From: Actinomycetes bacterium
GTDB lineage: Bacteria > Actinomycetota > Actinomycetes > Propionibacteriales > Propionibacteriaceae
Direction: 5' to 3'
Assembly: GCA_021781735.1 (NCBI GenBank)
Contig: JAJXWF010000012.1
Coordinates: 1-32,282, forward strand
DNA: 32,282 nt
Part shown: positions 6,570-14,806 of the stretch, piece after piece
Layout of the letters: every line of letters starts with the position of its first letter
Numbering within the stretch: position 1 is the first letter of the stretch
The notes under the pieces: model-generated
What the model was told of the DNA's origin: nothing
The model's database searches: none
Seen by the model: the letters and a program-made list of their open reading frames with translations, nothing else
Position numbers and translations under genes: made by a program

Positions 6570-8663
6570 ATGGCGGTCGGCGGCTTCACCAGGATGGGCG
6601 CGCGCCTGCATGCGTCCGATCAGAGCGCGGTCACCGATTTGTTCGACCTGCTCGGCGAGCGGATCCTCGGGTACTGCTTCCGGCGAACCCTCGACGCGCG
6701 CGCCGCGATCGAGGCCACCGACCTCACCTTCCTCGACGCCTGGAGCCTGCGTGATCGGGCCCCGTTCACCGATCGGGCCCTCGAGGCGTGGCTGTACGGC
6801 CTCGCGACCCGGCGGTGTCCCGATCCGCCGGCCGCGGACCGCCGGCCGGGTGATCCCTCGGGGACGCCCGCCGACGAGCGGGTGCTGGGTCAGTGGTGGG
6901 ACTGGCTGCGCACCCGCACCCCGGCCGAACGCGACGCGTTCATCCTCAGTGAGTGGGAGGGCCTGTCGGTCGGGCAGGTCGCGGCCGCCACCCGTACCAA
7001 CCGGCGGCACACCGCAGCGCTCGTGGCATCGGCGATCTCGGGTGTGCCGGCGGGCCTCGTGCCCGTGCCACCCGGCCGCCCCGTGCCCCCGGAGGCCGCC
7101 GACACCCTGCTGAGGTGGCTGCTGGAGACTCCCGACACGGTGGACGCCGTCCGGCGCGGCCCGCTGCCGGTGCTGGTGGTCACCGTGCTGCTGCTCGTCG
7201 GACTGCTCGTGGGGGGCCGCATCCTCAGCCAGGCACCGCCCCCGCCGCCTCCCAGCCCGAGCACCAGCACCGACCCCACCCTGGTGCAGCGCTGCCGTGC
7301 GCTCGCCGGATTCGATCCGAGCCTCGTGCGGATGCAGGAGACCGGCGAACCGTCCCAACTCCTGTTGTTCTTCAACCTTTCCGGACAGACCCAGCTGTGC
7401 GGCTCGTTCGGAGGCCGCGTGGAGCTGTCCTCGGAGGCGCAGCCCGACGCGTCCGGGGGCAGCCTCGGCCGGTTGGTGATGAACTCGCCCAACCATGTGG
7501 CGATCCTCGTCGGTGGTGCCCTCCCGCGGGACACGTTGCGGGCCACCGTGCTCGGATCCTCCGACGGCACCGCCGGATGGAGCCACCCCGTGTGGTGGAT
7601 GTCGACGGTCCTGCCCGTGGCCGACCTCGCCAAGCAGCCGCCCACCCAGTTCATCCTGTTCGACGGCGGCGCGACGTCGCACACCTGGCTCGTGCCCTGG
7701 GTCGGCACCCGGGTCGACGAGTCGCACCTCGCCTGGCCCGAGGCGGCGGGGCTGTGCGGGGAGGCCCTGCACAGCGACCAACCCTTGTCGGGCCTGCGGT
7801 TGCTCATTCCGGGCCCGGACGACCCGTGGGCGCGAGGATTCCTCGTCGTCAACCAGAACGGGCTGCTGTCGACGTGCGCGGTCGGATCGGCTGCCGGCTG
7901 GATCGCGAACCCGGTCGAGCCCACGGCCTCAGGCACCGCCGGGATCGCGGTCTCGACGCCCCAGGTCATGGACCCCGCGCAGACCCTCATCGTCGGAGGC
8001 CGGGTGCCTCCGGGCGTCACCTCGGTGAGCATCGACCTGCCGGGCGGCCCCTATGCCGCGACGGTCGATCGGGGCTACTGGGTGTGGTCGCGCACGATCG
8101 ACAACCGGCTGCTCGCGGTGCAGCCCCAACTGCTCACCGTGCGGATGGGCGGGTCCAGCCCCCGGGTCCTGCAGGTCGACTGGCTGCGCGCCTACGCGGG
8201 AATCAATCTGCGCACGTGGGCGCCGCTGGCTGGCACGGTCCTGCAGAGCCGGTGCGGCATGAAGAGCGCACCGACGGTGGCCTCACCCGGCGGCCATGTC
8301 GACGTGTTCGGGCCCGTGTCCGGCACGGCCGCCGGGCCGACACTGTGCTTCGGCACCGACACCGACATGCACCGGGTCGAGCAGTCCGGGTTCACCGCGT
8401 CGCTCGCCCTGCATGCGCTGGTCGAGCCGGCAGCGGACGGGTCGCGGTTGTTCGCGGCGGGCGGCGCGCTGCCCGCGGGGGTCGGCGACATCGTCCTCCA
8501 CACTCCGCAGGGCCCGATCACGGCCACCACCGGCCACGGCTACTGGGTTGTCGAGTGGGTCGTCCCCGGGTACCCCCGCGGCTCGTTGCCCGCCACCGTC
8601 GAGGTCACCTGGACGCAGAACGGGCGGCCCATGTCCCGGGCTGTGACAGTGTCCGCGTCCTGA
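6570..8663 (+). CDS. Membrane-anchored protein with ECF-sigma-like N terminus and three-module outer region
   Basis: A 697-residue protein. Residues 20-80 resemble sigma-70 region 2 (LFDLLGERILGYCFRRTLDARAAIEATDLTFLDAW). Residues 113-157 resemble region 4 (RTPAERDAFILSEWEGLSVGQVAAATRTNRR). One transmembrane helix spans about 199-216, then a proline run (223-228) and a Ser/Thr/Pro linker. The remaining 460 residues should lie outside the membrane and form three related modules. Each has a cysteine pair (242/277, 395/436, 562/593; these six are the only cysteines after the helix), then a GG-x-x-P motif (315, 476 and 631), and in modules two and three a GYWV strand. This suggests one disulfide per module. 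ECF sigma factors with C-terminal membrane extensions are known in actinobacteria. Whether this one still binds promoters is uncertain, since region 2 is divergent. No anti-sigma gene is adjacent. Confidence 0.6.
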   Translation: MAVGGFTRMGARLHASDQSAVTDLFDLLGERILGYCFRRTLDARAAIEATDLTFLDAWSLRDRAPFTDRALEAWLYGLATRRCPDPPAADRRPGDPSGTPADERVLGQWWDWLRTRTPAERDAFILSEWEGLSVGQVAAATRTNRRHTAALVASAISGVPAGLVPVPPGRPVPPEAADTLLRWLLETPDTVDAVRRGPLPVLVVTVLLLVGLLVGGRILSQAPPPPPPSPSTSTDPTLVQRCRALAGFDPSLVRMQETGEPSQLLLFFNLSGQTQLCGSFGGRVELSSEAQPDASGGSLGRLVMNSPNHVAILVGGALPRDTLRATVLGSSDGTAGWSHPVWWMSTVLPVADLAKQPPTQFILFDGGATSHTWLVPWVGTRVDESHLAWPEAAGLCGEALHSDQPLSGLRLLIPGPDDPWARGFLVVNQNGLLSTCAVGSAAGWIANPVEPTASGTAGIAVSTPQVMDPAQTLIVGGRVPPGVTSVSIDLPGGPYAATVDRGYWVWSRTIDNRLLAVQPQLLTVRMGGSSPRVLQVDWLRAYAGINLRTWAPLAGTVLQSRCGMKSAPTVASPGGHVDVFGPVSGTAAGPTLCFGTDTDMHRVEQSGFTASLALHALVEPAADGSRLFAAGGALPAGVGDIVLHTPQGPITATTGHGYWVVEWVVPGYPRGSLPATVEVTWTQNGRPMSRAVTVSAS

Positions 8664-8678
8664 CCGGGTGACTGGTGC

Positions 8679-8696
8679 CCGGCCCTCTCGGGCCGG
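8679..8696 (+). terminator. Hairpin after the sigma-like gene
   Basis: Perfect 7-bp arms CCGGCCC (8679-8685) and GGGCCGG (8690-8696) enclose a 4-nt TCTC loop, 15 nt after the stop codon. No T-run follows. It is the tightest stem-loop at a gene end in the window. Confidence 0.5.
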
Positions 8697-8799
8697 AGAT
8701 CGTCCGGGCGCAGCGGGAGTCGGCCGGATCATGTTCGGCCCCGTCGCAGGTTGTCGGGGGAATGTGGGGGCTGACTCGTCATCGGTGCGGCGGCAGGGG

Positions 8800-8805
8800 T
8801 TGAAT
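8800..8805 (+). promoter_or_regulatory. Possible -10 box of putA (TTGAAT)
   Basis: TTGAAT ends 6 nt before ATG 8812. The second base departs from TANNNT. The identical hexamer at identical spacing precedes the LpdA-like gene. Confidence 0.4.
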
Positions 8806-8811
8806 GGGGGC

Positions 8812-11800
8812 ATGGTCGAGGATGCCCACGAGTCCGTAATCTCCGGCGCCACCGATTCCGGTGCCGCCCCTCCGGGGTTCGCGGAGCGGATCGAACGCGC
8901 GGTCGGCATGGCCGCGGGGATCGTCACCGAGTCGCGGGCCGCGCGCCGCGCTCCCGCCGCGCTGCTCCAGGAGCAGCTCACCCGGGCGGTCATGGACGAC
9001 GAGGCCACCAAGACGCTGCTGCTCGGGCTCACCGACGAGGTGATGCGCATCCGCGACGACGCCCGTGCGGCCCGGGCGTTCCGTCAGCTCATCGATCGGG
9101 TCGGGGCGCCATCCGGGCTTCCGGCCGGGTTCCGTGGGCTGGTGCGGGCCGGGGCGGCGTCGTCGGGACTGGCCCCGCGGCTGGTCATGCCGATGGTGCG
9201 CGCCGAGGTGCGGATGCAGTCGTCCCCGATGATCCTGCCGGCCCGCGACCCCGGGTTCGCCCGGCGGCTGGCTCAGATCACCGGGGAGGGCTACGCCCTG
9301 AACATCAACCTTCTCGGTGAGGCGGTGCTCGGCGACCACGAGGCCGACCGGCGCCTCGAGGCGGTGATCGCGCGGCTGCGGCGTCCCGACGTCACGTATG
9401 TGTCGGTCAAGCCCTCCTCGGTCTGCGGCCGGCTGCGGGTGCTCGACCACGACGGCACCGTCGCCGAGGTGGCCCAGCGGCTGCGTCGGGTCTACCGGGC
9501 GGCGCGTGACACCACGCCCGCCACCTTCGTCAACCTCGACATGGAGGAATACCGCGACCTGCACATCACCGTCGACGCGTTCCGCGCGGCCCTCGACGAC
9601 GACGATCTCGCCGGACTCGACGCCGGTATCGTGCTGCAGGCGTACCTTCCCGACACCGTGGACGTGCTCGACGAGCTGATCGGGTGGGCCACCAGGCGAT
9701 TCGAGCGGCACGGGGGGCGCACGAAGATCCGCCTGGTCAAGGGGGCCAATCTCGCGATGGAGGCGGTCGACGCCGAGATCCACGGCTGGACCCAGGCCCC
9801 CTACTCCACCAAGGCCGAGGTCGACGCCAACTACAAGCGGCTGATCGAGCGACTGCTCGACCCGTCGGTCGGCGAGGGGGTGCGGGTGGGGGTCGCCAGC
9901 CACAACCTGTTCGACATCTCCTGGGCATGGCAGCTCACCCGGGACGCCGGCGTCCGCGAGCGGGTCGACATCGAGATGCTGCTCGGCATGGCCCCCGCCC
10001 AGGCCCGGGCGACGCTGCGTCGCACCGGATCTGTGCTGCTCTACGCCCCGGTCGTCGACGACAGCGACTTCGACGCGGCGATCGCCTACCTGGTGCGTCG
10101 TCTCGACGAGAACACCGGTCCCGAGAACTTCCTGCGACACATCCTCAGCCTTGAGGCCGGCTCCGCCGAGTTCGACGAGCAGGCGCGCCGGTTCCGGGAC
10201 GCCGTGCACGCGCGGCACCAGGTGTCCACCGGGCCGCGCCGCACCCAGAACCGCGGCGTCCAGGCGTCCCCGACCCCCTCCGACGCGCCGTTCCGCAACG
10301 AACCCGACACCGACTTCGCGCTGGCCGACAACCGCCGCTGGTGGCGCGAGCACACGGCCGCCTGGCGCGATGCCCTGCCCCCGGTGATCCCCGCTGTCAT
10401 CGCGGGGCGCGAGGTGCTCGAGCCGTGCGACGGCGAGGGGATCGACCCGTCGGCCCCGGGGGAGGTGCTCTACCGCTACACGCGCTGCACCGTCGAGCAC
10501 GTCGACGAGGCGATGCGCACCGCTGCGGCCGCGTGCCGCCGGTGGTCGGCGCAGCCCCTCGTCGATCGGCGCGACCTGCTGATGGCCATCGCCGACGAGT
10601 TCGCCCGCCACCGCGGCGAGATCGTGGCGGTGATGGCCCGCGACGGCGGCAAGACCGCGGCCGAGGCCGACCCCGAGGTGTCCGAGGGAACGGACTTCGC
10701 CCGCTACTACGCCCGTGCGGCGACGCGTCTCGGTGAGGTCGACGGCATGCGGCACGAACCGCTCGGGGTCGTCGTGGTCACGCCACCGTGGAACTTCCCG
10801 TTCGCGATCCCCGCCGGAGGGGTGCTGGCCGCGCTGGCGGCCGGGAACGCGGTGATCCTCAAACCGGCACCCGAGTCGGTGGCCACATCCCATCTGATCG
10901 CCCGGCTGTGCTGGGCGGCCGGCGTCCCGGGCGACCTGCTGCAGTTCGTGCCGTGCGCCGACGACCCGGCGGGCACCGCACTGATCACCCACCCGCTCAC
11001 CGCCGCGGTGATCCTCACCGGCTCCTACGAGACCGCCCAACTGTTCCACCGGCTGCGCCCCGACCTGCGCCTGCACGCCGAGACCAGCGGCAAGAACGCG
11101 ATCGTCATCACCGCCGCCGCAGACCTCGACCTGGCGGTCAAGGACCTCGTCCAGTCGGCGTTCGGCCATGCCGGGCAGAAGTGCTCGGCGGCGAGCCTGG
11201 CGATCGTCGAACGCCCGGTCTACGAGTCGGAGCGGTTCCGCAGCCAGCTGCGCGATGCCACCGAGTCGCTGCGGGTCGGGCCCGCCTGGGAGGCCGGCAC
11301 CGACGTCGGGCCGATCATCTCCCCGCCCCGTGGGCCGCTGGCCGACGCGCTCGCCCACCTCGGGGCCGGGGAGACCTGGCTCGTCGAACCCCGCCAGCTC
11401 GACGATGAGGGCTACCTCTGGCGTCCGGGGGTCAAGCTCGGTGTCCAGCCGGGATCGAGCTACCACCGCACCGAATGCTTCGGGCCGGTGCTCGGCGTCA
11501 TGCGGGCCGACGATCTCGACGACGCGATCGCGTTGCAGAACGCCGTGCCCTTCGGGCTCACCGGGGGCATCCACAGTCTCGACGATGCCGAGGTCGACCG
11601 GTGGCTCGAGCGGGTCGAGGTGGGCAACGCCTACGTCAACCGGCACATCACCGGCGCGGTCGTGCAGCGCCAGCCGTTCGGCGGGTGGAAGCGCTCCTCG
11701 GTCGGCCCCGGCGCCAAGGCGGGGGGCCCCAACTACGTGGCGAGCCTCGGCCGGTGGGTGTCGACCACGGGCGGTCCGCTCGACGACGGCGCGGTGCGCG

Positions 11801-12264
11801 CGGCGTCGGCGTCCTACCGGGCGTGGTGGCGTGACGTCGGCTCCCGCGACGTCGACCCCACGGGCCTGTCGGCCGAGATCAACCGGTTCGGCTACCGGCG
11901 GTTGCCTCGAGCCATGCTGCGGGCCCCGCAGGGGGTACCCGACGCCGAGGTCGACCTGGCCCGGGCCGCCGCCGCGGTGGTCGACACCCCGGTCGACGCG
12001 CATCGGGGTCCGGTCGAGGACGCCGTGGCCGCGTTGGCTGCGGGCGGGTACGACCGGCTGCGGATCCTCGGCGTGCCCGAGCCCGAGATGCTGCGGGCCG
12101 CACACGAGGCGGGGGTGTCGGTGATCATCGAGCCGGTGGCCCCGGTCGGCGAGGTCGAACTGCCACGCTGGTTGCGCGAGCAGGCGGTGAGCTGGTCGTG
12201 GCACCGGCACGGGAACGTGCGTCCGCCCCGCGACTGGCCCCGGCACGCACACCACGGCAGCTGA
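8812..12264 (+). CDS. putA: Bifunctional proline dehydrogenase / glutamate-semialdehyde dehydrogenase
   Basis: Oxidises proline to glutamate in two steps: an FAD-dependent proline dehydrogenase and an NAD-dependent P5C (glutamate semialdehyde) dehydrogenase. The first domain (about 130-450) shows VNLDMEEYRDL, the substrate/FAD stretch RLVKGANLAMEAVDAEIHGW, and GVASHNLFDISW. The aldehyde dehydrogenase domain (about 510-990) shows the TPPWNFPFAIP motif, the general-base glutamate E757 in HAETSGK and the nucleophile C791 in GHAGQKCSAAS. A C-terminal tail of about 150 residues follows. At 1150 residues without an N-terminal ribbon-helix-helix, it is an enzyme only, not an autorepressor like the enterobacterial protein. 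ATG 8812 is preferred over upstream in-frame codons; the first 140 bases of that longer frame contain the previous gene's hairpin. Confidence 0.96.
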   Translation: MVEDAHESVISGATDSGAAPPGFAERIERAVGMAAGIVTESRAARRAPAALLQEQLTRAVMDDEATKTLLLGLTDEVMRIRDDARAARAFRQLIDRVGAPSGLPAGFRGLVRAGAASSGLAPRLVMPMVRAEVRMQSSPMILPARDPGFARRLAQITGEGYALNINLLGEAVLGDHEADRRLEAVIARLRRPDVTYVSVKPSSVCGRLRVLDHDGTVAEVAQRLRRVYRAARDTTPATFVNLDMEEYRDLHITVDAFRAALDDDDLAGLDAGIVLQAYLPDTVDVLDELIGWATRRFERHGGRTKIRLVKGANLAMEAVDAEIHGWTQAPYSTKAEVDANYKRLIERLLDPSVGEGVRVGVASHNLFDISWAWQLTRDAGVRERVDIEMLLGMAPAQARATLRRTGSVLLYAPVVDDSDFDAAIAYLVRRLDENTGPENFLRHILSLEAGSAEFDEQARRFRDAVHARHQVSTGPRRTQNRGVQASPTPSDAPFRNEPDTDFALADNRRWWREHTAAWRDALPPVIPAVIAGREVLEPCDGEGIDPSAPGEVLYRYTRCTVEHVDEAMRTAAAACRRWSAQPLVDRRDLLMAIADEFARHRGEIVAVMARDGGKTAAEADPEVSEGTDFARYYARAATRLGEVDGMRHEPLGVVVVTPPWNFPFAIPAGGVLAALAAGNAVILKPAPESVATSHLIARLCWAAGVPGDLLQFVPCADDPAGTALITHPLTAAVILTGSYETAQLFHRLRPDLRLHAETSGKNAIVITAAADLDLAVKDLVQSAFGHAGQKCSAASLAIVERPVYESERFRSQLRDATESLRVGPAWEAGTDVGPIISPPRGPLADALAHLGAGETWLVEPRQLDDEGYLWRPGVKLGVQPGSSYHRTECFGPVLGVMRADDLDDAIALQNAVPFGLTGGIHSLDDAEVDRWLERVEVGNAYVNRHITGAVVQRQPFGGWKRSSVGPGAKAGGPNYVASLGRWVSTTGGPLDDGAVRAASASYRAWWRDVGSRDVDPTGLSAEINRFGYRRLPRAMLRAPQGVPDAEVDLARAAAAVVDTPVDAHRGPVEDAVAALAAGGYDRLRILGVPEPEMLRAAHEAGVSVIIEPVAPVGEVELPRWLREQAVSWSWHRHGNVRPPRDWPRHAHHGS

Positions 12265-12304
12265 CCAGGTCATCCTGCGGCATCGATCCGTGCCGCGGCC
12301 GACG

Positions 12305-12310
12305 TACCAT
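12305..12310 (+). promoter_or_regulatory. Possible -10 box of the sirtuin gene
   Basis: TACCAT would start transcription near 12317, giving a leader of about 42 nt before GTG 12359. No clear -35 is visible. Confidence 0.35.
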
Positions 12311-12320
12311 CGAGGCGACC

Positions 12321-12339
12321 GGCCGGAACGCCTCCGGCC
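12321..12339 (+). promoter_or_regulatory. Stem-loop in the putative sirtuin leader
   Basis: Perfect 7-bp arms GGCCGGA (12321-12327) and TCCGGCC (12333-12339) with a 5-nt loop sit at the predicted 5' end of the message. They end 8 nt upstream of the ribosome binding site. It could affect stability or initiation, or be chance in GC-rich DNA. Confidence 0.3.
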
Positions 12340-12358
12340 CCGATGGCGAGGACGGCAC

Positions 12359-13264
12359 GTGGCAGACGCGCGCACTCTGGTGACGACGCACCGGGCGACC
12401 CGGGCCTTCGAACCCACCACCGTGCTGCGCGGCACGCTCGACGACGCCGCCGAGCTCATCGCCAGGCACTCACCGGTGGCGGTGCTCACCGGGGCGGGGA
12501 TCAGCACCGATTCCGGCGTCCCCGACTACCGGGGTCCCGGCTCACAGCGCGCCACCCCGATGCTCTACTCCGAATTCGTCCATGACGAGGACAACCGTCG
12601 CCGGTACTGGGCCCGCAGCTACGAGGGATGGGCCCGGATGGGTCACGCCGACCCCAACGTCGGCCACCGCGTCCTGGCCCGGTGGGAACAGCACGACGCG
12701 GGGCCCCGCCTGGCGGGGCTCGTCACCCAGAACGTCGACGGGCTGCACGAGACCGCGGGCAGCCGACGCCTGGTGACGCTGCACGGCCGGATCGCCGACG
12801 TCGTCTGCCTCGACTGCGGCGACGTGTCACCACGGGCCGAACTCCAGCAGCGGCTCGCCCGACTCAACCCCGGTGTGCGACCGCGGGCGGACGCCGGCCA
12901 CGCCGAACTGCGTCCCGACGGTGACGCCGTCGTCGACGCGTGGGCCGGCTTCCGGGTCGCCGGGTGCCGCCGCTGCGGAGGCACGCTGAAGCCCGACGTC
13001 GTCTACTTCGGCGAACCGGTGCCGGTGGAGCGGGTGCGCCGCGCCTACGAGATCGTCGACGCCGCCGGCGTGCTGCTGGTGGCGGGGTCGTCGCTCACCG
13101 TGATGAGCGGCCTACGCTTCGCGCGGCACGCGGTTCGCCGGGGCAGGCCGCTGATCATCGTCAACCACGGTGCCACCCGGGCCGACGAGCTGGCGGCCGT
13201 GCGCCTCGACCTCAACACCTCGGTGGCTCTGAAGGGCCTGTCCGAGCGGTTCGGGATCGCCTGA
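12359..13264 (+). CDS. Sir2-family NAD-dependent protein deacylase (SIRT4-like class)
   Basis: Removes acyl groups from lysines of proteins using NAD+. The 301-residue protein has the NAD-binding GAGIST at 45-50, TQNVDGLHETAG from 123 and the catalytic histidine H142 in LHGR. It also has a zinc site with C150/C153 and C203/C206, and LKPDVVYFGEPVP, which is the signature of the class II (SIRT4-like) group. Actinobacterial members may act on acyl chains other than acetyl; that is inference. The start GTG 12359 is set by a Shine-Dalgarno GAGGA at 12348-12352 with 6-nt spacing. In-frame upstream codons give implausible arginine-rich sequence. It converges on the CPBP gene, with only 10 bp between the two stops. 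Confidence 0.93.
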   Translation: MADARTLVTTHRATRAFEPTTVLRGTLDDAAELIARHSPVAVLTGAGISTDSGVPDYRGPGSQRATPMLYSEFVHDEDNRRRYWARSYEGWARMGHADPNVGHRVLARWEQHDAGPRLAGLVTQNVDGLHETAGSRRLVTLHGRIADVVCLDCGDVSPRAELQQRLARLNPGVRPRADAGHAELRPDGDAVVDAWAGFRVAGCRRCGGTLKPDVVYFGEPVPVERVRRAYEIVDAAGVLLVAGSSLTVMSGLRFARHAVRRGRPLIIVNHGATRADELAAVRLDLNTSVALKGLSERFGIA

Positions 13265-13265
13265 C

Positions 13266-13281
13266 GGGGTGGGCTCACCCC
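13266..13281. terminator. Bidirectional hairpin between convergent sirtuin and CPBP genes
   Basis: Arms GGGGTG (13266-13271) and CACCCC (13276-13281) with a 4-nt loop. The structure starts 1 nt after the sirtuin stop and contains the CPBP stop codon. No T-run on either side. Confidence 0.4.
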
Positions 13282-14213
13282 GCGTCGGCGACCCGGGCGG
13301 CGGGCCGCAGCCTCCGGTGCCGCGTCCACGACGGGGCGATGATCCGGTGGCCGCGGACCAGCACCACCGCGCACCCGATGCTCAGCAGCGTCCAGCACGC
13401 GACCGAGACCACGCTCGCCTCGATGCCGAACCGGCCACCGCTGAGGAGCGCCGGCCCGGCGGCATGCGAGACCAGCACCCCGCGGCCCGTGCCCGACCCC
13501 GACACGTCGATACCGAACACGGCGCCCTCGACGACGTTCCACGCGGCGTGCACGCCGATGACCACCCACAGCGAGCGGGTGAGGGCGTAGAGCAGGCCGA
13601 ACGACAGGCCGGCCTCGATCGCGATCGCGACCGCCCCCGCCCACGTGGCGTGCGGGTTGGCCCGGTGGATCAGGCCGAACAGGGCGCCGCTGATCACCAG
13701 CGCGCCCCACGTTCCGACGACCGACTCCGTCAGGCGGAACACCATGCCGCGGAAGATCAGCTCCTCCGACACGCCCGCGACCACGCCGAGCACCCAGATC
13801 TCGCCGACGGCGGGTCGTGACCAGTCGACACCGGTCACGACGTAGCCGCCGAGGGCCGCGACGACGGCCACGACGCCCGCGCACATGAGCGCGCCGATCG
13901 CCAGACCCGCCGCGAGGCCGCGCCAGCGGTGCAGGGCCAACTCGACGGGGTGACGGCGCTGCTCGAGTCGGATGACCACCGCGAAATAGGCGGTGAGGGA
14001 GGCCGCGAGCTCGCTCGTCGCGCCCACGGCGTCGGAGTGGGGGGCGATGAGCACGGCGAGCGTGCCGAAGACCATGAGGCCGACGACCATGACGAGGGCG
14101 AACCCGAGCAGCCGGACCCCGGGGTGTCGCCACCACGGCGCCGCGGGCCATCCCCACGGGGAGTCGTCGGCCAGGCCGTCGGAGCGGCGGGGCGGGGGCG
14201 CGAGCGGATTCAC
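13275..14213 (-). CDS. CPBP-family intramembrane metalloprotease-like protein
   Basis: A 312-residue polytopic membrane protein with the CPBP (CAAX protease / bacteriocin-processing) motifs. These are EELIFRG with paired glutamates at 150-151, FGLIH with H183, and HAAWN with H222 and N226. They form the intramembrane active site in Rce1-like enzymes. Its substrate is unknown. About eight hydrophobic segments follow a Pro/Arg-rich cytosolic start. The GTG at 14213 overlaps the uridine kinase stop in a GTGA arrangement, giving translational coupling, so it is the last gene of the pnp operon. An adjacent in-frame GTG at 14216 is an equal alternative. The link to nucleoside metabolism may be only transcriptional. 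Confidence 0.85.
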   Translation of the reverse strand: MNPLAPPPRRSDGLADDSPWGWPAAPWWRHPGVRLLGFALVMVVGLMVFGTLAVLIAPHSDAVGATSELAASLTAYFAVVIRLEQRRHPVELALHRWRGLAAGLAIGALMCAGVVAVVAALGGYVVTGVDWSRPAVGEIWVLGVVAGVSEELIFRGMVFRLTESVVGTWGALVISGALFGLIHRANPHATWAGAVAIAIEAGLSFGLLYALTRSLWVVIGVHAAWNVVEGAVFGIDVSGSGTGRGVLVSHAAGPALLSGGRFGIEASVVSVACWTLLSIGCAVVLVRGHRIIAPSWTRHRRLRPAARVADAG

Positions 14214-14806
14214 CACGCCGGTCCGCGGACCCGGTCGATCCGGCGGTGGGCCTCCGGCAGCGACATCGGCTCGAATCCTCCGGCGAGGGCGCGTCGACGC
14301 TGCGTCGCTTCGACCTGCCACAGGGCGACACCCCGTCGCATCAGCACGAGCGGCGGCTTGCGGTGCTCCACCAGGTCGCGCCGCAGGCGGCGGGTGAAGT
14401 TCACCACGGCGGGCCGGTCGAGCCAGATGCGGTCCGTCGGGACGCCGCGAACGGTGAGAGCCTCGGCGGTCTCGATCGCGAAGATGCCCTCGGCGAGCAG
14501 CAGGGGCGACCCGCCGAGGTCGAGGTGCCTGAGGCCGACGGTCCGGTTCTCGGCGATCGAGTAGTCGGGGGTGTGCGCGCGGCCGGTGTGCAGCAGCTCG
14601 ACGACCACCGCGCAGGCGGCCTCAAGGTTCCAGCTGCCGATCGCATCCCAGTCGACGATGCCCCGGGAGCGCGGCAGCCGCGGGTCGTCGCCGTCCCGGT
14701 AGAAGTCGTCGAGCCGCAGCACCGGAAGGCCGGACATCCGCGCGAGGTGGCTCTTGCCGCTGCCCGAGGGTCCGGCGACCAGGACGAGGCCCCGCGTGGG
14801 GCTCAC
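14210..14806 (-). CDS. Uridine kinase-like P-loop kinase
   Basis: Probably phosphorylates uridine or cytidine to the monophosphate using ATP or GTP. The 198-residue protein has the P-loop GPSGSGKSH from residue 12, followed by LRLDDFYRDGDD, the substrate-binding DDFY motif of uridine/phosphoribulokinases. Later come DWDAIGSWNLEAA and LLAEGIFAI. It is near the usual length (about 200). The start GTG 14806 overlaps the mutase TGA by four bases (GTGA); the longer open frame upstream only shadows the mutase end. It sits between a phosphopentose-type mutase and a CPBP protein in one operon, so a nucleoside-salvage role fits. The precise base preference is unproven. Confidence 0.85.
   Translation of the reverse strand: MSPTRGLVLVAGPSGSGKSHLARMSGLPVLRLDDFYRDGDDPRLPRSRGIVDWDAIGSWNLEAACAVVVELLHTGRAHTPDYSIAENRTVGLRHLDLGGSPLLLAEGIFAIETAEALTVRGVPTDRIWLDRPAVVNFTRRLRRDLVEHRKPPLVLMRRGVALWQVEATQRRRALAGGFEPMSLPEAHRRIDRVRGPAW

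Noticed and set aside
8779-12507. 1242-codon open frame on the minus strand opposite putA
   Set aside because: The plus strand encodes an intact PutA with both active sites. The antisense frame has no recognisable domain and crosses the sirtuin start.
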